From: Bacteroidia bacterium
Lineage (GTDB): Bacteria; Bacteroidota; Bacteroidia; Chitinophagales; UBA2359
Assembly (NCBI GenBank): GCA_030427245.1
Contig: JAUHXA010000023.1
Coordinates: 30,597 to 94,596, forward strand
Length of the DNA: 64,000 nucleotides
Reading direction: 5' to 3'
The notes beneath the pieces were generated by a model. It did no database searches and was not told the DNA's origin. It saw only the letters and a list, made by a program, of their open reading frames with translations. Numbering within the stretch: position 1 is the first letter of the stretch; each line of letters starts with the position of its first letter. Positions 27,270-35,007 of the stretch are shown one piece after another. A program made the translations under genes and the position numbers.

Positions 27270-27929
27270 TCACAATTTCTCTCCTTCCTCATAAATATTA
27301 AACACCTTTTTCCCTGCCGAAACGATAGCCGTTGCCAAGATTGCTCCGAGTACCGCCAAAAAAATGTCTTTTTGGGCATCCCAAACATCGCCTTGTGTGC
27401 CGAGGTAAGAAGCTCCTTGTTCTTTGAAGAAAATATCCGCCACAGCCCATTCAACAAGTTCGTAAGCTGCCCCCATAGACAAGGCCAATTCAATCGGCAA
27501 AGCCCATGACACCCATCTTGGAAATCCGACCCACTTCAAAAATACTTCTCGAAGCGGATATGCCAACATAAAGCCAAAACAAAAATGCACAATGCGGTCG
27601 TAGTGATTGCGTTCTCCTCCTGTCACCTCTTGCAGCCAATACCCAAACGGATTTTCGGCATAAGTATACATCGCTCCATAAACATGCAAACTGAGGTAGA
27701 CGAAAATGAGGGTATAACTCAAATCACTGAATTGATAGCGGCGATAAGTGAAAATCAGAACCCCCACGGCAACGAAAGTCAACACATTTTCTAAGAACCA
27801 ATTTGGGTAGTCGGGTGTACCAATAAAGGTATAGATCCACAAGCCGAAAAAAAGTAAGGTATAGAGTTTCAGCCAATTGTTTTGAAGGAAAGGAGTGCGA
27901 TGTTTGGAAATGGCATTGGTAAAATCCAT
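27270..27929 (-). CDS. DUF2238 (YjdF-like) inner-membrane protein
   Basis: The 219-residue protein has about six transmembrane helices. The family signature is clear: 'ERNHYDRIVHFCFGFMLAYP' and 'ELVEWAVADIFF...SYLGTQGDVWDAQKDIFLAVLGA' (read here as two motifs). The conserved His, Glu and Asp residues on the membrane face suggest a metal or proton role, but the function of the family is unknown. It converges with the Omp28-like gene. Confidence 0.88.
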   Translation of the reverse strand: MDFTNAISKHRTPFLQNNWLKLYTLLFFGLWIYTFIGTPDYPNWFLENVLTFVAVGVLIFTYRRYQFSDLSYTLIFVYLSLHVYGAMYTYAENPFGYWLQEVTGGERNHYDRIVHFCFGFMLAYPLREVFLKWVGFPRWVSWALPIELALSMGAAYELVEWAVADIFFKEQGASYLGTQGDVWDAQKDIFLAVLGAILATAIVSAGKKVFNIYEEGEKL

Positions 27930-28051
27930 ATTGACAAAAGTTTTTTGAAGGTTAGGGAGTGAGTAATATTGGAGGGAGGAGGCTCAATATAAGCGAAAAA
28001 TCCATAAAACATGGATATTTATCCAATATTTAATTGAATCGGTAAAATTTA

Positions 28052-28059
28052 CTACTTTT
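28052..28059 (+). promoter_or_regulatory. Candidate -7 element upstream of the GNAT gene
   Basis: TACTTTTG fits TAnnTTTG and lies 118 bases before the start codon, which would leave a long untranslated leader. A TTG-containing stretch at 28033 gives an imperfect -33. Confidence 0.4.
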
Positions 28060-28176
28060 GAAAATTCAAACTTTCTCAGGTTTTGGAGAAGAAAAGTAAG
28101 GAAAAATAGGCACGACATGTCGAAGTCTTACTTTTTATCTCTCTCGTCTCTACTCCTAAATTTAAAGCTTTAAATT

Positions 28177-28749
28177 ATGTGCGAACTCGTCTCACCTTCT
28201 CTTAAATACCGAAAAACCTACCTCAAAGCCCTTCAAGAATTTCACAAAGAAGGGCTGAATATGGAAATAGATTATCAAAGTACCTTGAAGAACTTCAATG
28301 GTTTAATAACGTATTATCAGAATTTTGCGAAAGGAATTAATCTACCTTTTGGTTTTGTGGCTACGACTCAATATTGGCTCATTGACGAGAAAAAATACAT
28401 CGGTAGGATAGACATTCGCCCTCAACTCAATGTCTTTTTGGAACGAATTGGTGGTCACATCAGTTATCAAATTCGTCCTTCAAAACGAAAAATGGGCTAT
28501 GGCAAAAAACAGTTGGGTTTGGCTCTTGTAAAGGCAAAGGAAATGGGCTTACAAGAACTACTCATCACCTGCAAAGCCGATAATATAGGTTCACAAAAAA
28601 TCATCACCTATTGGGAGGGAGAGTTTATAGATGCAATTGAGCGACCTGATACAGCAGTGCGGGAGTTTCGTTATCGCTTAGACATTGAAGGAGCATTAAA
28701 AAATAAACCAAAAGTAGAATTGGGGCAAATAAAAAAAACAAAATTGTAG
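28177..28749 (+). CDS. GNAT-family N-acetyltransferase
   Basis: The 190-residue protein follows the GNAT order: an N-terminal helical region, beta strands around 'KKYIGRIDIRPQL', 'GGHISYQIRPSKRKMGYGKKQLGLAL', which corresponds to the acetyl-CoA-binding Q/RxxGxG/A loop (here R-K-M-G-Y-G), and 'LLITCKADNIGSQKII' with the Asn common in the last part of the fold. The acceptor substrate is unknown. It lies upstream of der but 91 bases away with its own -7-like motif for der between. Confidence 0.83.
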   Translation: MCELVSPSLKYRKTYLKALQEFHKEGLNMEIDYQSTLKNFNGLITYYQNFAKGINLPFGFVATTQYWLIDEKKYIGRIDIRPQLNVFLERIGGHISYQIRPSKRKMGYGKKQLGLALVKAKEMGLQELLITCKADNIGSQKIITYWEGEFIDAIERPDTAVREFRYRLDIEGALKNKPKVELGQIKKTKL

Positions 28750-28805
28750 AAGTTCAAACCAAAATGTGCAGAATATAATATCGCTGTTCATTCCCCAATT
28801 TTCCC

Positions 28806-28813
28806 TAACTTTG
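28806..28813 (+). promoter_or_regulatory. Candidate -7 element for der
   Basis: TAACTTTG fits TAnnTTTG 28 bases before the preferred der start codon. Confidence 0.5.
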
Positions 28814-28840
28814 CCCTTTTGCATAAATTAATTGAATAGA

Positions 28841-30145
28841 ATGGGATTTACCGTAGCGATAGTAGGGAGACCCAATGTGGGCAAATCAACTTTGTTTAAC
28901 CGTTTGATAGGTCAACGAGCATCTATTGTAGATGACATCAGCGGGGTCACGCGTGATAGGAAATACGGCATGAGTGTATGGAATGGCAAGACTTTCAATG
29001 TGATAGATACAGGTGGTTTTGTGCCCAACTCCAATGACATATTTGAAAAAGCGATTCGGGAGCAAGTAGCGATTGCTATCGAAGAAGCCTCTTTGATCGT
29101 GTTTGTAGTAGATGTCCTGACAGGGATTACTGATTTGGACGACAGTATGGCCAATTTATTGCGGCGCTCCGATAAAACGGTCATTGTAGCGGTCAATAAA
29201 GTTGACAACAATCGTCGTATTTTAGAGGCAGCCGAATTTTACAGCTTGGGTTTTGAAGAAACCTATTTTATATCTTCTATCAACGGAACAGGTTCTGGGG
29301 AGTTGTTGGATGCGGTCACTGCACACATTGCAGAAGAAGAGGAAGAGGAGGAGAGTGATCTTCCTCGTTTTGCCATTATTGGGCAGCCCAATGTCGGCAA
29401 GTCTTCCTTATTGAATGCCTTGATTGGAGAGACTCGCAATATTGTTACCAATATAGCAGGCACAACTCGGGATTCGACTCATACACACTACAACTTGTAC
29501 CAAAAAGAATTTTTATTGATAGACACCGCAGGGATACGTAAAAAAGCACGAGTTCACGAAAACCTGGAATTTTATTCGGTCATGCGGGCCATCAAGGCGA
29601 TGGATGAAGCAGATGTGTGTATTTTGGTTATTGATGCTCAGATGGGCATAGAAGCCCAGGATATGAGCATTTTCCGCTTGGCAGTGAAAAAGAAAAAAGG
29701 GATTGTCATATTGATTAACAAGTGGGACTTGGTAGAGAAAGACAGCAATACCATCAATGAATATAAAAAGAATATTCTCGAAAAATTTGCACCATTCAAC
29801 GACTTACCCATCCTTTTTATATCTGCACTTTACAAACAGCGTATCTTCAAAGCCATCGAAGTTGCAATAGATGTGCATGAACGTCGTACGACCAAGATTC
29901 CGACTTCACAATTGAATGAAGTCATGCTCGAAGCCATTCAAAGACACAATCCTCCCGCTATCAAAGGGCGGTATGTAAAAATCAAATACGTTACCCAATT
30001 GCCTACACATGCCCCTGCATTTGCGTTTTTCTGCAATTATCCTCGTTACATCAAGCAACCGTATAAAAACTATCTGGAAAATCAACTCCGCCAACACTTT
30101 AACTTAACAGGCGTTCCAATTTCGTTGTTTTTTAGAAAAAAATAA
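28841..30145 (+). CDS. der: Ribosome-assembly GTPase Der (EngA)
   Basis: The ATG at 28841 begins the conserved 'MGFTVAIVGRPNVGKST'; a TTG three codons earlier is less likely. The 434-residue protein has two GTPase domains in tandem, each with a P-loop ('GRPNVGKST' and 'GQPNVGKSS'), a G3 motif ('DTGG' and 'DTAG') and a G4 motif ('NKVD' and 'NKWD'), then a KH-like C-terminal domain ('VKIKYVTQLPTHAPAFAFF'). Der is needed for maturation of the 50S ribosomal subunit. A strong hairpin follows the stop. Confidence 0.97.
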   Translation: MGFTVAIVGRPNVGKSTLFNRLIGQRASIVDDISGVTRDRKYGMSVWNGKTFNVIDTGGFVPNSNDIFEKAIREQVAIAIEEASLIVFVVDVLTGITDLDDSMANLLRRSDKTVIVAVNKVDNNRRILEAAEFYSLGFEETYFISSINGTGSGELLDAVTAHIAEEEEEEESDLPRFAIIGQPNVGKSSLLNALIGETRNIVTNIAGTTRDSTHTHYNLYQKEFLLIDTAGIRKKARVHENLEFYSVMRAIKAMDEADVCILVIDAQMGIEAQDMSIFRLAVKKKKGIVILINKWDLVEKDSNTINEYKKNILEKFAPFNDLPILFISALYKQRIFKAIEVAIDVHERRTTKIPTSQLNEVMLEAIQRHNPPAIKGRYVKIKYVTQLPTHAPAFAFFCNYPRYIKQPYKNYLENQLRQHFNLTGVPISLFFRKK

Positions 30146-30154
30146 AGGGTCACA

Positions 30155-30194
30155 TAGCTATCAAAATGTAAATAAATGTTAATTTTGATAGCTA
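30155..30194 (+). terminator. Hairpin after der
   Basis: TAGCTATCAAAAT (30155-30167) and its perfect complement (30182-30194) form a 13-bp stem with a 14-base loop. The following T-rich tail is loose, so it could be an attenuating or stabilising hairpin rather than a full terminator. Confidence 0.6.
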
Positions 30195-30227
30195 ATCCAA
30201 TTTATTTCTTATTCTAAATTATTTTTT

Positions 30228-30584
30228 ATGAGACATTTAATTCTTTTACTTTGTGTAAGTATGTTATCATTCATGGTTGCATGTGGCGGCGGTGAGAGCA
30301 GTGAGAAATCTGCTACTGAAAAAATGCAGGAAGCAGCTCAAGAAGCGGCAGATGAGGCAGCAAAAGCCGCTGAAGCCGCAAAAGAAGCCGCTGGCGATGC
30401 TATGGACGCAGCTGAAGATGCTACCGAAGCCGCTGGTGAAGCTATAGAAAGTGGTGCTGAATCTGTTAAAGAAGCAGGCAAAGATGCTATGGAAGCTGTA
30501 GAAGGTGCTGCTAAAGATGCTAAAGAAGGTGTTAAGAAAGCGGCTAAAGATGCCAAAGAAGCTGTAACAGGTGATGATCACTAA
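30228..30584 (+). CDS. Small Ala/Glu/Lys-rich lipoprotein
   Basis: The 118-residue product has a lipoprotein signal ending 'SFMVAC' (Cys19) followed by 'GGGESSE'. The rest is almost entirely an amphipathic helix built of imperfect 11-residue units such as 'AADEAAKAAEA' and 'AKDAKEGVKKA', with 30% or more Ala. This composition recalls LEA/apolipoprotein-like or YtxH-like helical proteins. It is probably an outer-membrane-anchored helical rod, and the function is unknown. A strong terminator follows. Confidence 0.8.
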   Translation: MRHLILLLCVSMLSFMVACGGGESSEKSATEKMQEAAQEAADEAAKAAEAAKEAAGDAMDAAEDATEAAGEAIESGAESVKEAGKDAMEAVEGAAKDAKEGVKKAAKDAKEAVTGDDH

Positions 30585-30665
30585 GATGACCTACTCAATA
30601 CTAACTAATAAAGAGCTGAAACTGAACAATCAAAACTGTTATTAGTAGTATTTTTTTAAGAACTG

Positions 30666-30704
30666 AATGGCTTTGTATTTTACAATAAATGCAAAGCCAT
30701 TTTT
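30666..30704 (+). terminator. Rho-independent terminator after the Ala-rich lipoprotein
   Basis: AATGGCTTTG at 30666 and CAAAGCCATT at 30692 pair as an extended stem, followed by five T residues at 30700-30704. It ends 17 bases before the next start codon. Confidence 0.8.
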
Positions 30705-30721
30705 ATTTGATGTAAAGTGAG

Positions 30722-31255
30722 ATGAAGAACACACGTATTTTCTTGATAGGATTCATGGCAAGCGGCAAATCCCGCATTGGCAAAATATTGGCGAACAAAC
30801 TGCAATATACCTTTGTTGATGCAGACGACTATATTGAAGGAAAAGCTCAACTGACCATTCCACAAATTTTTGAGTCTAAAGGAGAATCTTACTTTAGAGA
30901 ATTGGAAAAGGAATGTTTAGAGGAATTACTGACAGCAGAAAAAACGGTGGTCGCTACTGGCGGAGGCATGGCTTGTCACTTCAACAATATAGAACAAATG
31001 AACGAAAACGCTTGTACCGTTTTCTTAGAAATTCCTTCCCCTATTATCGTCAGTCGCTTATTGCAGTCTAAAAATACTCGCCCCTTAGTCGCTCAATTTG
31101 AAGAAGATAAAGAAGCATTACTTCAATTTGTCGAAACCAAACTTGAAGAACGACTTCCCTTTTACCAACAAGCCCACCTTACTATTTCTTGTAAGACCCT
31201 GACACCGACTAAGATTGTAGCACAATTAATGAAGGAATTGATAGTTGATGATTGA
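30722..31255 (+). CDS. aroK: Shikimate kinase
   Basis: The 177-residue protein phosphorylates shikimate at the 3-OH in aromatic amino-acid synthesis. It shows the P-loop 'GFMASGKS', 'FVDADDYIEG' (shikimate-binding Asp), 'GESYFRELEKECLEEL' (the FR.xE motif) and 'VVATGGGMACHF' (the GGG loop), followed by the lid Arg region 'KNTRPLV'. Length and motif order are normal. It follows a terminator, so it probably has its own promoter. Confidence 0.95.
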   Translation: MKNTRIFLIGFMASGKSRIGKILANKLQYTFVDADDYIEGKAQLTIPQIFESKGESYFRELEKECLEELLTAEKTVVATGGGMACHFNNIEQMNENACTVFLEIPSPIIVSRLLQSKNTRPLVAQFEEDKEALLQFVETKLEERLPFYQQAHLTISCKTLTPTKIVAQLMKELIVDD

Positions 31256-31299
31256 TAACTGCCTATCAACTGCAATTCTCCATTTTTAATTTTCAATGA

Positions 31300-31983
31300 T
31301 TACTCCGCTCGATACGGCATATCTTTCGCCAATTGCCGATTGAGTCTGTCAATAACCTCAAAACTTGGGCGCTGCCAATCCGTAGAAGAAGTCGCTTTCA
31401 TAGACCACAAAATGCTACCATCTTTGCCGTTCACAATGCTGCAATTGGAGTTGATATCACTCGTTTTGCTGAGTTCATTCCCCACAACGACCGACCGATA
31501 ACGAGTCAGAATGTCAATAATTCGTTTGCCAATACTGATGCCCATAGAAGCAATATCGGACATATAGCGCTGTTTTTCGACCTGAACTTTCACCACTGCA
31601 TCTACTTCCAGAAGTTCGGCCAATTCCTCAGCGGTCATTTTCCAAGACCTTCGAATCGAAATTTCGTGTTCATCTAAAATTTCATTGGTTTTCTCAACAC
31701 TCTGAAAATCAACTTTCAGATGCTTAGATTTGGAAGGACTCCAATGAATTTGATTATACAGCGATTTTTGAAACGCCTTGCTTTCGGCTTCCTCCAATGC
31801 TTCAATATCTGAGTCGTCCATATCTTCGGGCATTTGACCCGTTAAGACCATTTCAACAGGCACAATAGCCAGAATTTGGTGGTTGGCACTGATTTTTTTG
31901 AAGTCAGAATTAAGGTAATAATCTTTTGAGCAACCCGTAAAAACGAAAGCAAATACAACAATACTAAACAATAATCTATTCAT
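31300..31983 (-). CDS. Lipoprotein, unknown function
   Basis: The 227-residue product begins with a lipobox leader ('VVFAFVFTGC', Cys18). The mature part has an N-terminal beta strand 'HQILAIVPVEMVLTGQ', an acidic helix ('DDSDIEALEEAESKAFQKSL'-like), then alpha/beta repeats with 'MTAEELAELLEVDAVVKVQVEKQRY' and a C-terminal 'NGKDGSILWSMKA' strand. The layout resembles envelope-stress or CsgG/TolB-N-like periplasmic lipoproteins, but I cannot name a family. Confidence 0.7.
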   Translation of the reverse strand: MNRLLFSIVVFAFVFTGCSKDYYLNSDFKKISANHQILAIVPVEMVLTGQMPEDMDDSDIEALEEAESKAFQKSLYNQIHWSPSKSKHLKVDFQSVEKTNEILDEHEISIRRSWKMTAEELAELLEVDAVVKVQVEKQRYMSDIASMGISIGKRIIDILTRYRSVVVGNELSKTSDINSNCSIVNGKDGSILWSMKATSSTDWQRPSFEVIDRLNRQLAKDMPYRAE

Positions 31984-32227
31984 AAATAAATTGGAAGGTT
32001 AATGATTTCAAAGTATATTGTTAAGACTCCAAACTCTTCAAAAGTTTACTATAGCGACAAAGCTTTGGCAAATTTGGGCGTCAATTCTAACAATAAATTT
32101 GTTATTTTGTGACGCAAACCTTTTCGACTTGTCACTTTTGATGTTATATTCGAAAAAAGGAAAACAAAGCACTCAAAACAATTATTTGAATCCTTCATCC
32201 GATGAATAGATAATTCAACTCAAACCT

Positions 32228-32836
32228 ATGAAAAACTTCTTCAAAAAACTATTTGGACCCAGCAAACGAGATGTATGGCAACAAGTTTCCAAAGCCGTCA
32301 ATGCCCAATACATTGACGAGGGGTTTTTCAGCGTACCAAAGGTAGTTGCCAAACACGAAGATTGGGAAATTACCTTAGACACCTACACCGTTTCGACAGG
32401 CAAAAGCAGCACGACCTACACCAGAATACGTGCGCCATATGTAAGCAAAAATGGCTTTGAATTTCGGATATATCGAGAAGGGTTTTTTAGCAATATCGGC
32501 AAATTTTTTGGGATGCAAGACATTGAAGTAGGTTACGAGGAGTTTGACCGTGATTTCATTATTCAAGGAAACGACCCTTATAAGGTGGAGTTGCTTTTTG
32601 AGAATCCCGAAATCAGAGAATTACTACGCTCTATCCAAAGAATTGATTTGCGAGTGAAAGATGGATCGGGATGGCTCGAAAGCCGAAAAACCATCAAACC
32701 TGTTGACAGCCTTCACTTTCAAGTAATAGGCATCATAAAGGATGCCGAACAGCTCGAACTGCTTTTCAACCTATTTGCAGAGACCTTGGATCAACTTTGT
32801 AAGATTGGAGCAGCGTATAATGAAGAGCCTGAGTAA
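32228..32836 (+). CDS. Cytoplasmic protein of unknown function
   Basis: The 202-residue protein has no signal peptide or membrane segment. It begins 'MKNFFKKLFGPSKRDVWQQV' and contains beta-rich segments ('WEITLDTYTVSTGKSSTTYTRIRAPYV'-like) followed by 'FRIYREGFFSNIGKFFGMQDIE' and 'YKVELLFENPEIRELLRSI'. I do not recognise the family. The coding pattern and a start after an A-rich stretch support it as real. Confidence 0.65.
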   Translation: MKNFFKKLFGPSKRDVWQQVSKAVNAQYIDEGFFSVPKVVAKHEDWEITLDTYTVSTGKSSTTYTRIRAPYVSKNGFEFRIYREGFFSNIGKFFGMQDIEVGYEEFDRDFIIQGNDPYKVELLFENPEIRELLRSIQRIDLRVKDGSGWLESRKTIKPVDSLHFQVIGIIKDAEQLELLFNLFAETLDQLCKIGAAYNEEPE

Positions 32837-32964
32837 GGCATTAGATTTTGGATGAGGAAGGAAGGATGCGAGAAACGAGATGTTAATCAATTGGGGGCTA
32901 ATGATTTTAGGTTAAAAAAATGAAATTCATAAATAATTAATTTCAGATTTTTATATTTTGTTTC

Positions 32965-33101
32965 ATACTACTGTACATTTTTAATTCAACCACAAAAGGC
33001 ACAAAGAAAACAAAAGTAAAGGACTGAAATTCAACCCTCTCTTTTGTGCCCTTTTGAGACTTTTGTGGTTCAAAAATCATTTTGTACAGCAGTATGATTT
33101 T
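32965..33101 (-). repeat. 137-bp palindromic element, copy B
   Basis: The reverse complement is about 93% identical to 12857-12993. Terminal inverted repeats ATACTACTGTACA (from 32966) and TGTACAGCAGTAT (ending near 33096) and inner CCACAAAAG/CTTTTGTGG arms make it a hairpin-forming element. Confidence 0.8.
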
Positions 33102-33125
33102 GTTTCTCACTTCTCACTTCCAAAC

Positions 33126-34472
33126 CTAACAGCATCCTCCAACATTCTTTTTCTTCAATGTTCCGCCTCCACAACACGCATTGGTCAATACCTTCAACTT
33201 TGAAATCGGTTCAGGAGCTCCACAAACGCCTGTTTCAGGTAAAACCAAATTCACCTTTTTTGCAGCCTTCCAATCGCCTGACAAAGCCGCTACTACGGAG
33301 CGAACTTGTTCATAACCCGTAGCCATCAAAAAAGTCGGCGCACGTCCATAACTTTTCATCCCAACGACATAAAAATCCTTTTCGGGTTGTTGCAATTCTA
33401 CCGCACCATGAGGAGGAACTGTACCACAAGAGTGAACATTTGGGTCAATCAAATCCGCTAAGGCCGTCACACTTTCGACCACAGGATGCACATCCAATCG
33501 AACCTCTCTCAAAAAAGTGAAATCGGGGCGACTTCCCGTACAAGCAATGATTTCATCTATTCCTTCAATCACCATATTCTGTTCGTTTTGAAGTCCTGTG
33601 ACAGTTAGCTGCCCATTCTCCTCTCCAATTTGGTGGAGATGAAAACCTGTGTGAAGCTGGAGTTTTTCCTCTTCAAGCAGTCGCTCCAATTGTTTACCGA
33701 TTGCCCCTCGAGCAGGTAATTGATCTTTGTCCTTACCGCCAATGATTGATTTTACATTGCCCTTTCGAATGACCCAATGAATGTGAGTATGGGGGTAACT
33801 GTCTGTCAATTCCGACAGATTGAACAACACTTGTGCGGCAGAATGTCCACTCCCTACGACCAAAATATTTTTATTGGCATATCGCCTTGTATTTTCCTTC
33901 AAAATATTGGGAATTCCATAAAATATTTTGGAGAAGTTTTCGGCTTCTCCTACTGCAAAAACTCCTCCTGATCCCACAGGATTTGGCGTTTGCCAAGTAC
34001 CAGAAGCATCTATCACTGCACGTACTTCAAAGTGATGATGCTGCCCATTATGAGAAGTTTGTACCACAAAAGGGTGACGTTCTCGGTTTCGAGTTTTGAG
34101 TTTGTCCAAGTTCTTGCGGTTTACTGCAATGACTCGGTGACCAAAGCGAATATTCGGTGCTATTGAAGGAAGCTCACTCAAGGGCTGTAAATAATTTTCA
34201 ATCAATTCTTTACCAGTTGGCAGCGCTTTTTTATCAGGATATTGCCAAGCACTTTCCTCCAATAATTCAACTGTTGCGGCATCCAAATTAAATTCCCAAG
34301 GAGAAAATACTTGAACATGTTCCCAGCTTTTGACATTCGCTGCAACCTGTTCTTGTGCTTCAAAAAGCAAGAAAGGAATGTTTCTTTTTACCAAATGGGC
34401 TGCAGCAGCTAACCCAACAGGGCCAGACCCGATAATGGCTACGGGCAATGTTTGAAGATTTGATGTTTGCAT
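33126..34472 (-). CDS. FAD/NAD(P)-dependent monooxygenase-like protein in an arsR operon
   Basis: The 448-residue flavoprotein has an N-terminal FAD Rossmann motif ('IIGSGPVGLAAAAHL', residues 13-27), a second dinucleotide motif ('ILVVGSGHSAAQVL', near 190) and 'GIDEIIACTGSRPDF', as in flavin-containing monooxygenases and ArsO-type proteins. The tail is rich in Cys: 'NACCGGG' followed by a terminal 'GGCC', which could bind a soft metal or metalloid. It is the second gene of an operon with an ArsR regulator, 110 bases downstream, with a partial copy of the arsR operator in the gap. Arsenical oxidation or resistance is inferred from context and not shown. Confidence 0.82.
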   Translation of the reverse strand: MQTSNLQTLPVAIIGSGPVGLAAAAHLVKRNIPFLLFEAQEQVAANVKSWEHVQVFSPWEFNLDAATVELLEESAWQYPDKKALPTGKELIENYLQPLSELPSIAPNIRFGHRVIAVNRKNLDKLKTRNRERHPFVVQTSHNGQHHHFEVRAVIDASGTWQTPNPVGSGGVFAVGEAENFSKIFYGIPNILKENTRRYANKNILVVGSGHSAAQVLFNLSELTDSYPHTHIHWVIRKGNVKSIIGGKDKDQLPARGAIGKQLERLLEEEKLQLHTGFHLHQIGEENGQLTVTGLQNEQNMVIEGIDEIIACTGSRPDFTFLREVRLDVHPVVESVTALADLIDPNVHSCGTVPPHGAVELQQPEKDFYVVGMKSYGRAPTFLMATGYEQVRSVVAALSGDWKAAKKVNLVLPETGVCGAPEPISKLKVLTNACCGGGTLKKKNVGGCC

Positions 34473-34484
34473 AAGATGATTATT

Positions 34485-34506
34485 TTAATCGTTTATCGTA
34501 AATATA
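34485..34506 (-). promoter_or_regulatory. Second copy of the arsR-type operator
   Basis: TTAATCGTTTATCG (34485-34498) is identical to 14 bases of the arsR operator and lies 12 bases upstream of the flavoprotein start. The adjoining TATATTTA on the minus strand (34506-34499) resembles a weakened -7 element. It suggests ArsR also controls the second gene directly. Confidence 0.55.
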
Positions 34507-34582
34507 AGATTAAATGTTTTGAAAATAGGCTTTTACAGAGTAAAAATTAGGTTTCTTGATTTTATTAGTGTTGTCTTTCCGC

Positions 34583-34903
34583 CTAACAACAATTAGTTAA
34601 AGATTGAAATAATTTGGAAAAATAAGCTTGCATTTCCTGCCAAGTTTGTAGATTGACACAGTAACAAACTCGAGGACCGTCAATGTCTCCTTGAATCAAG
34701 CCTACTTTCTTCAGTTCCTTGAGGTGTTGAGAAACAGTAGATTGTGAAAGAGGTAATTCTTCTACAATATCTCCACAAATGCAAGATTTTTTGCTGATGA
34801 GCAATTGCAGTATGGCTATACGTGCGGGATGACTCAAAGCTTTTGCCAAAGCTGCCACACGAATTTCGGTAGGAGAAAATTCATTTTTTTTGGAATAAGC
34901 CAT
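34583..34903 (-). CDS. arsR: ArsR-family metalloregulator
   Basis: The 106-residue winged-helix repressor has the classical DNA-recognition sequence '[19 protein letters not shown]'. A C-X-C at Cys41/Cys43 ('SCICGDI') occupies the alpha-3 position used for As(III)/Sb(III) sensing in ArsR/SmtB proteins (ELCVCDL in E. coli). Extra Cys at 80, 82, 105 and 106 could complete the site. The gene is first in an operon with the flavoprotein and is preceded by a promoter buried in a palindrome, as expected for autoregulation. Other thiophilic ligands cannot be excluded. Confidence 0.9.
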   Translation of the reverse strand: MAYSKKNEFSPTEIRVAALAKALSHPARIAILQLLISKKSCICGDIVEELPLSQSTVSQHLKELKKVGLIQGDIDGPRVCYCVNLQTWQEMQAYFSKLFQSLTNCC

Positions 34904-34919
34904 ATGTATAGATTAATCG

Positions 34920-34958
34920 TTTATCGCAAAAATACGATAAAACTTATTAGGAAACAAA
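34920..34958 (-). promoter_or_regulatory. arsR promoter with overlapping operator palindrome
   Basis: TTTATCG (34920-34926) and CGATAAA (34935-34941) are a perfect inverted repeat separated by 8 bases. On the minus strand that 8-base centre reads TATTTTTG, a full TAnnTTTG -7 element, and a TTTG (34958-34955) lies exactly 20 bases upstream, the preferred -33 spacing. Binding of the repressor here would block the polymerase. Confidence 0.7.
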
Positions 34959-34970
34959 TTTTTTTTGCAT

Positions 34971-34978
34971 TAACTTTG
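34971..34978 (+). promoter_or_regulatory. Candidate -7 element for the SPOR/BNR gene
   Basis: TAACTTTG fits TAnnTTTG 30 bases before the start codon at 35008. It lies 30 bases from the arsR operator, on the other strand. Confidence 0.45.
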
Positions 34979-35007
34979 TACTAAAACATCAAGTAAATTT
35001 AACGTTT

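Noticed and set aside
32018..32209. Plus-strand ORF of 63 codons
   Set aside because: No leader, domain or start context; composition looks like translated intergenic DNA.
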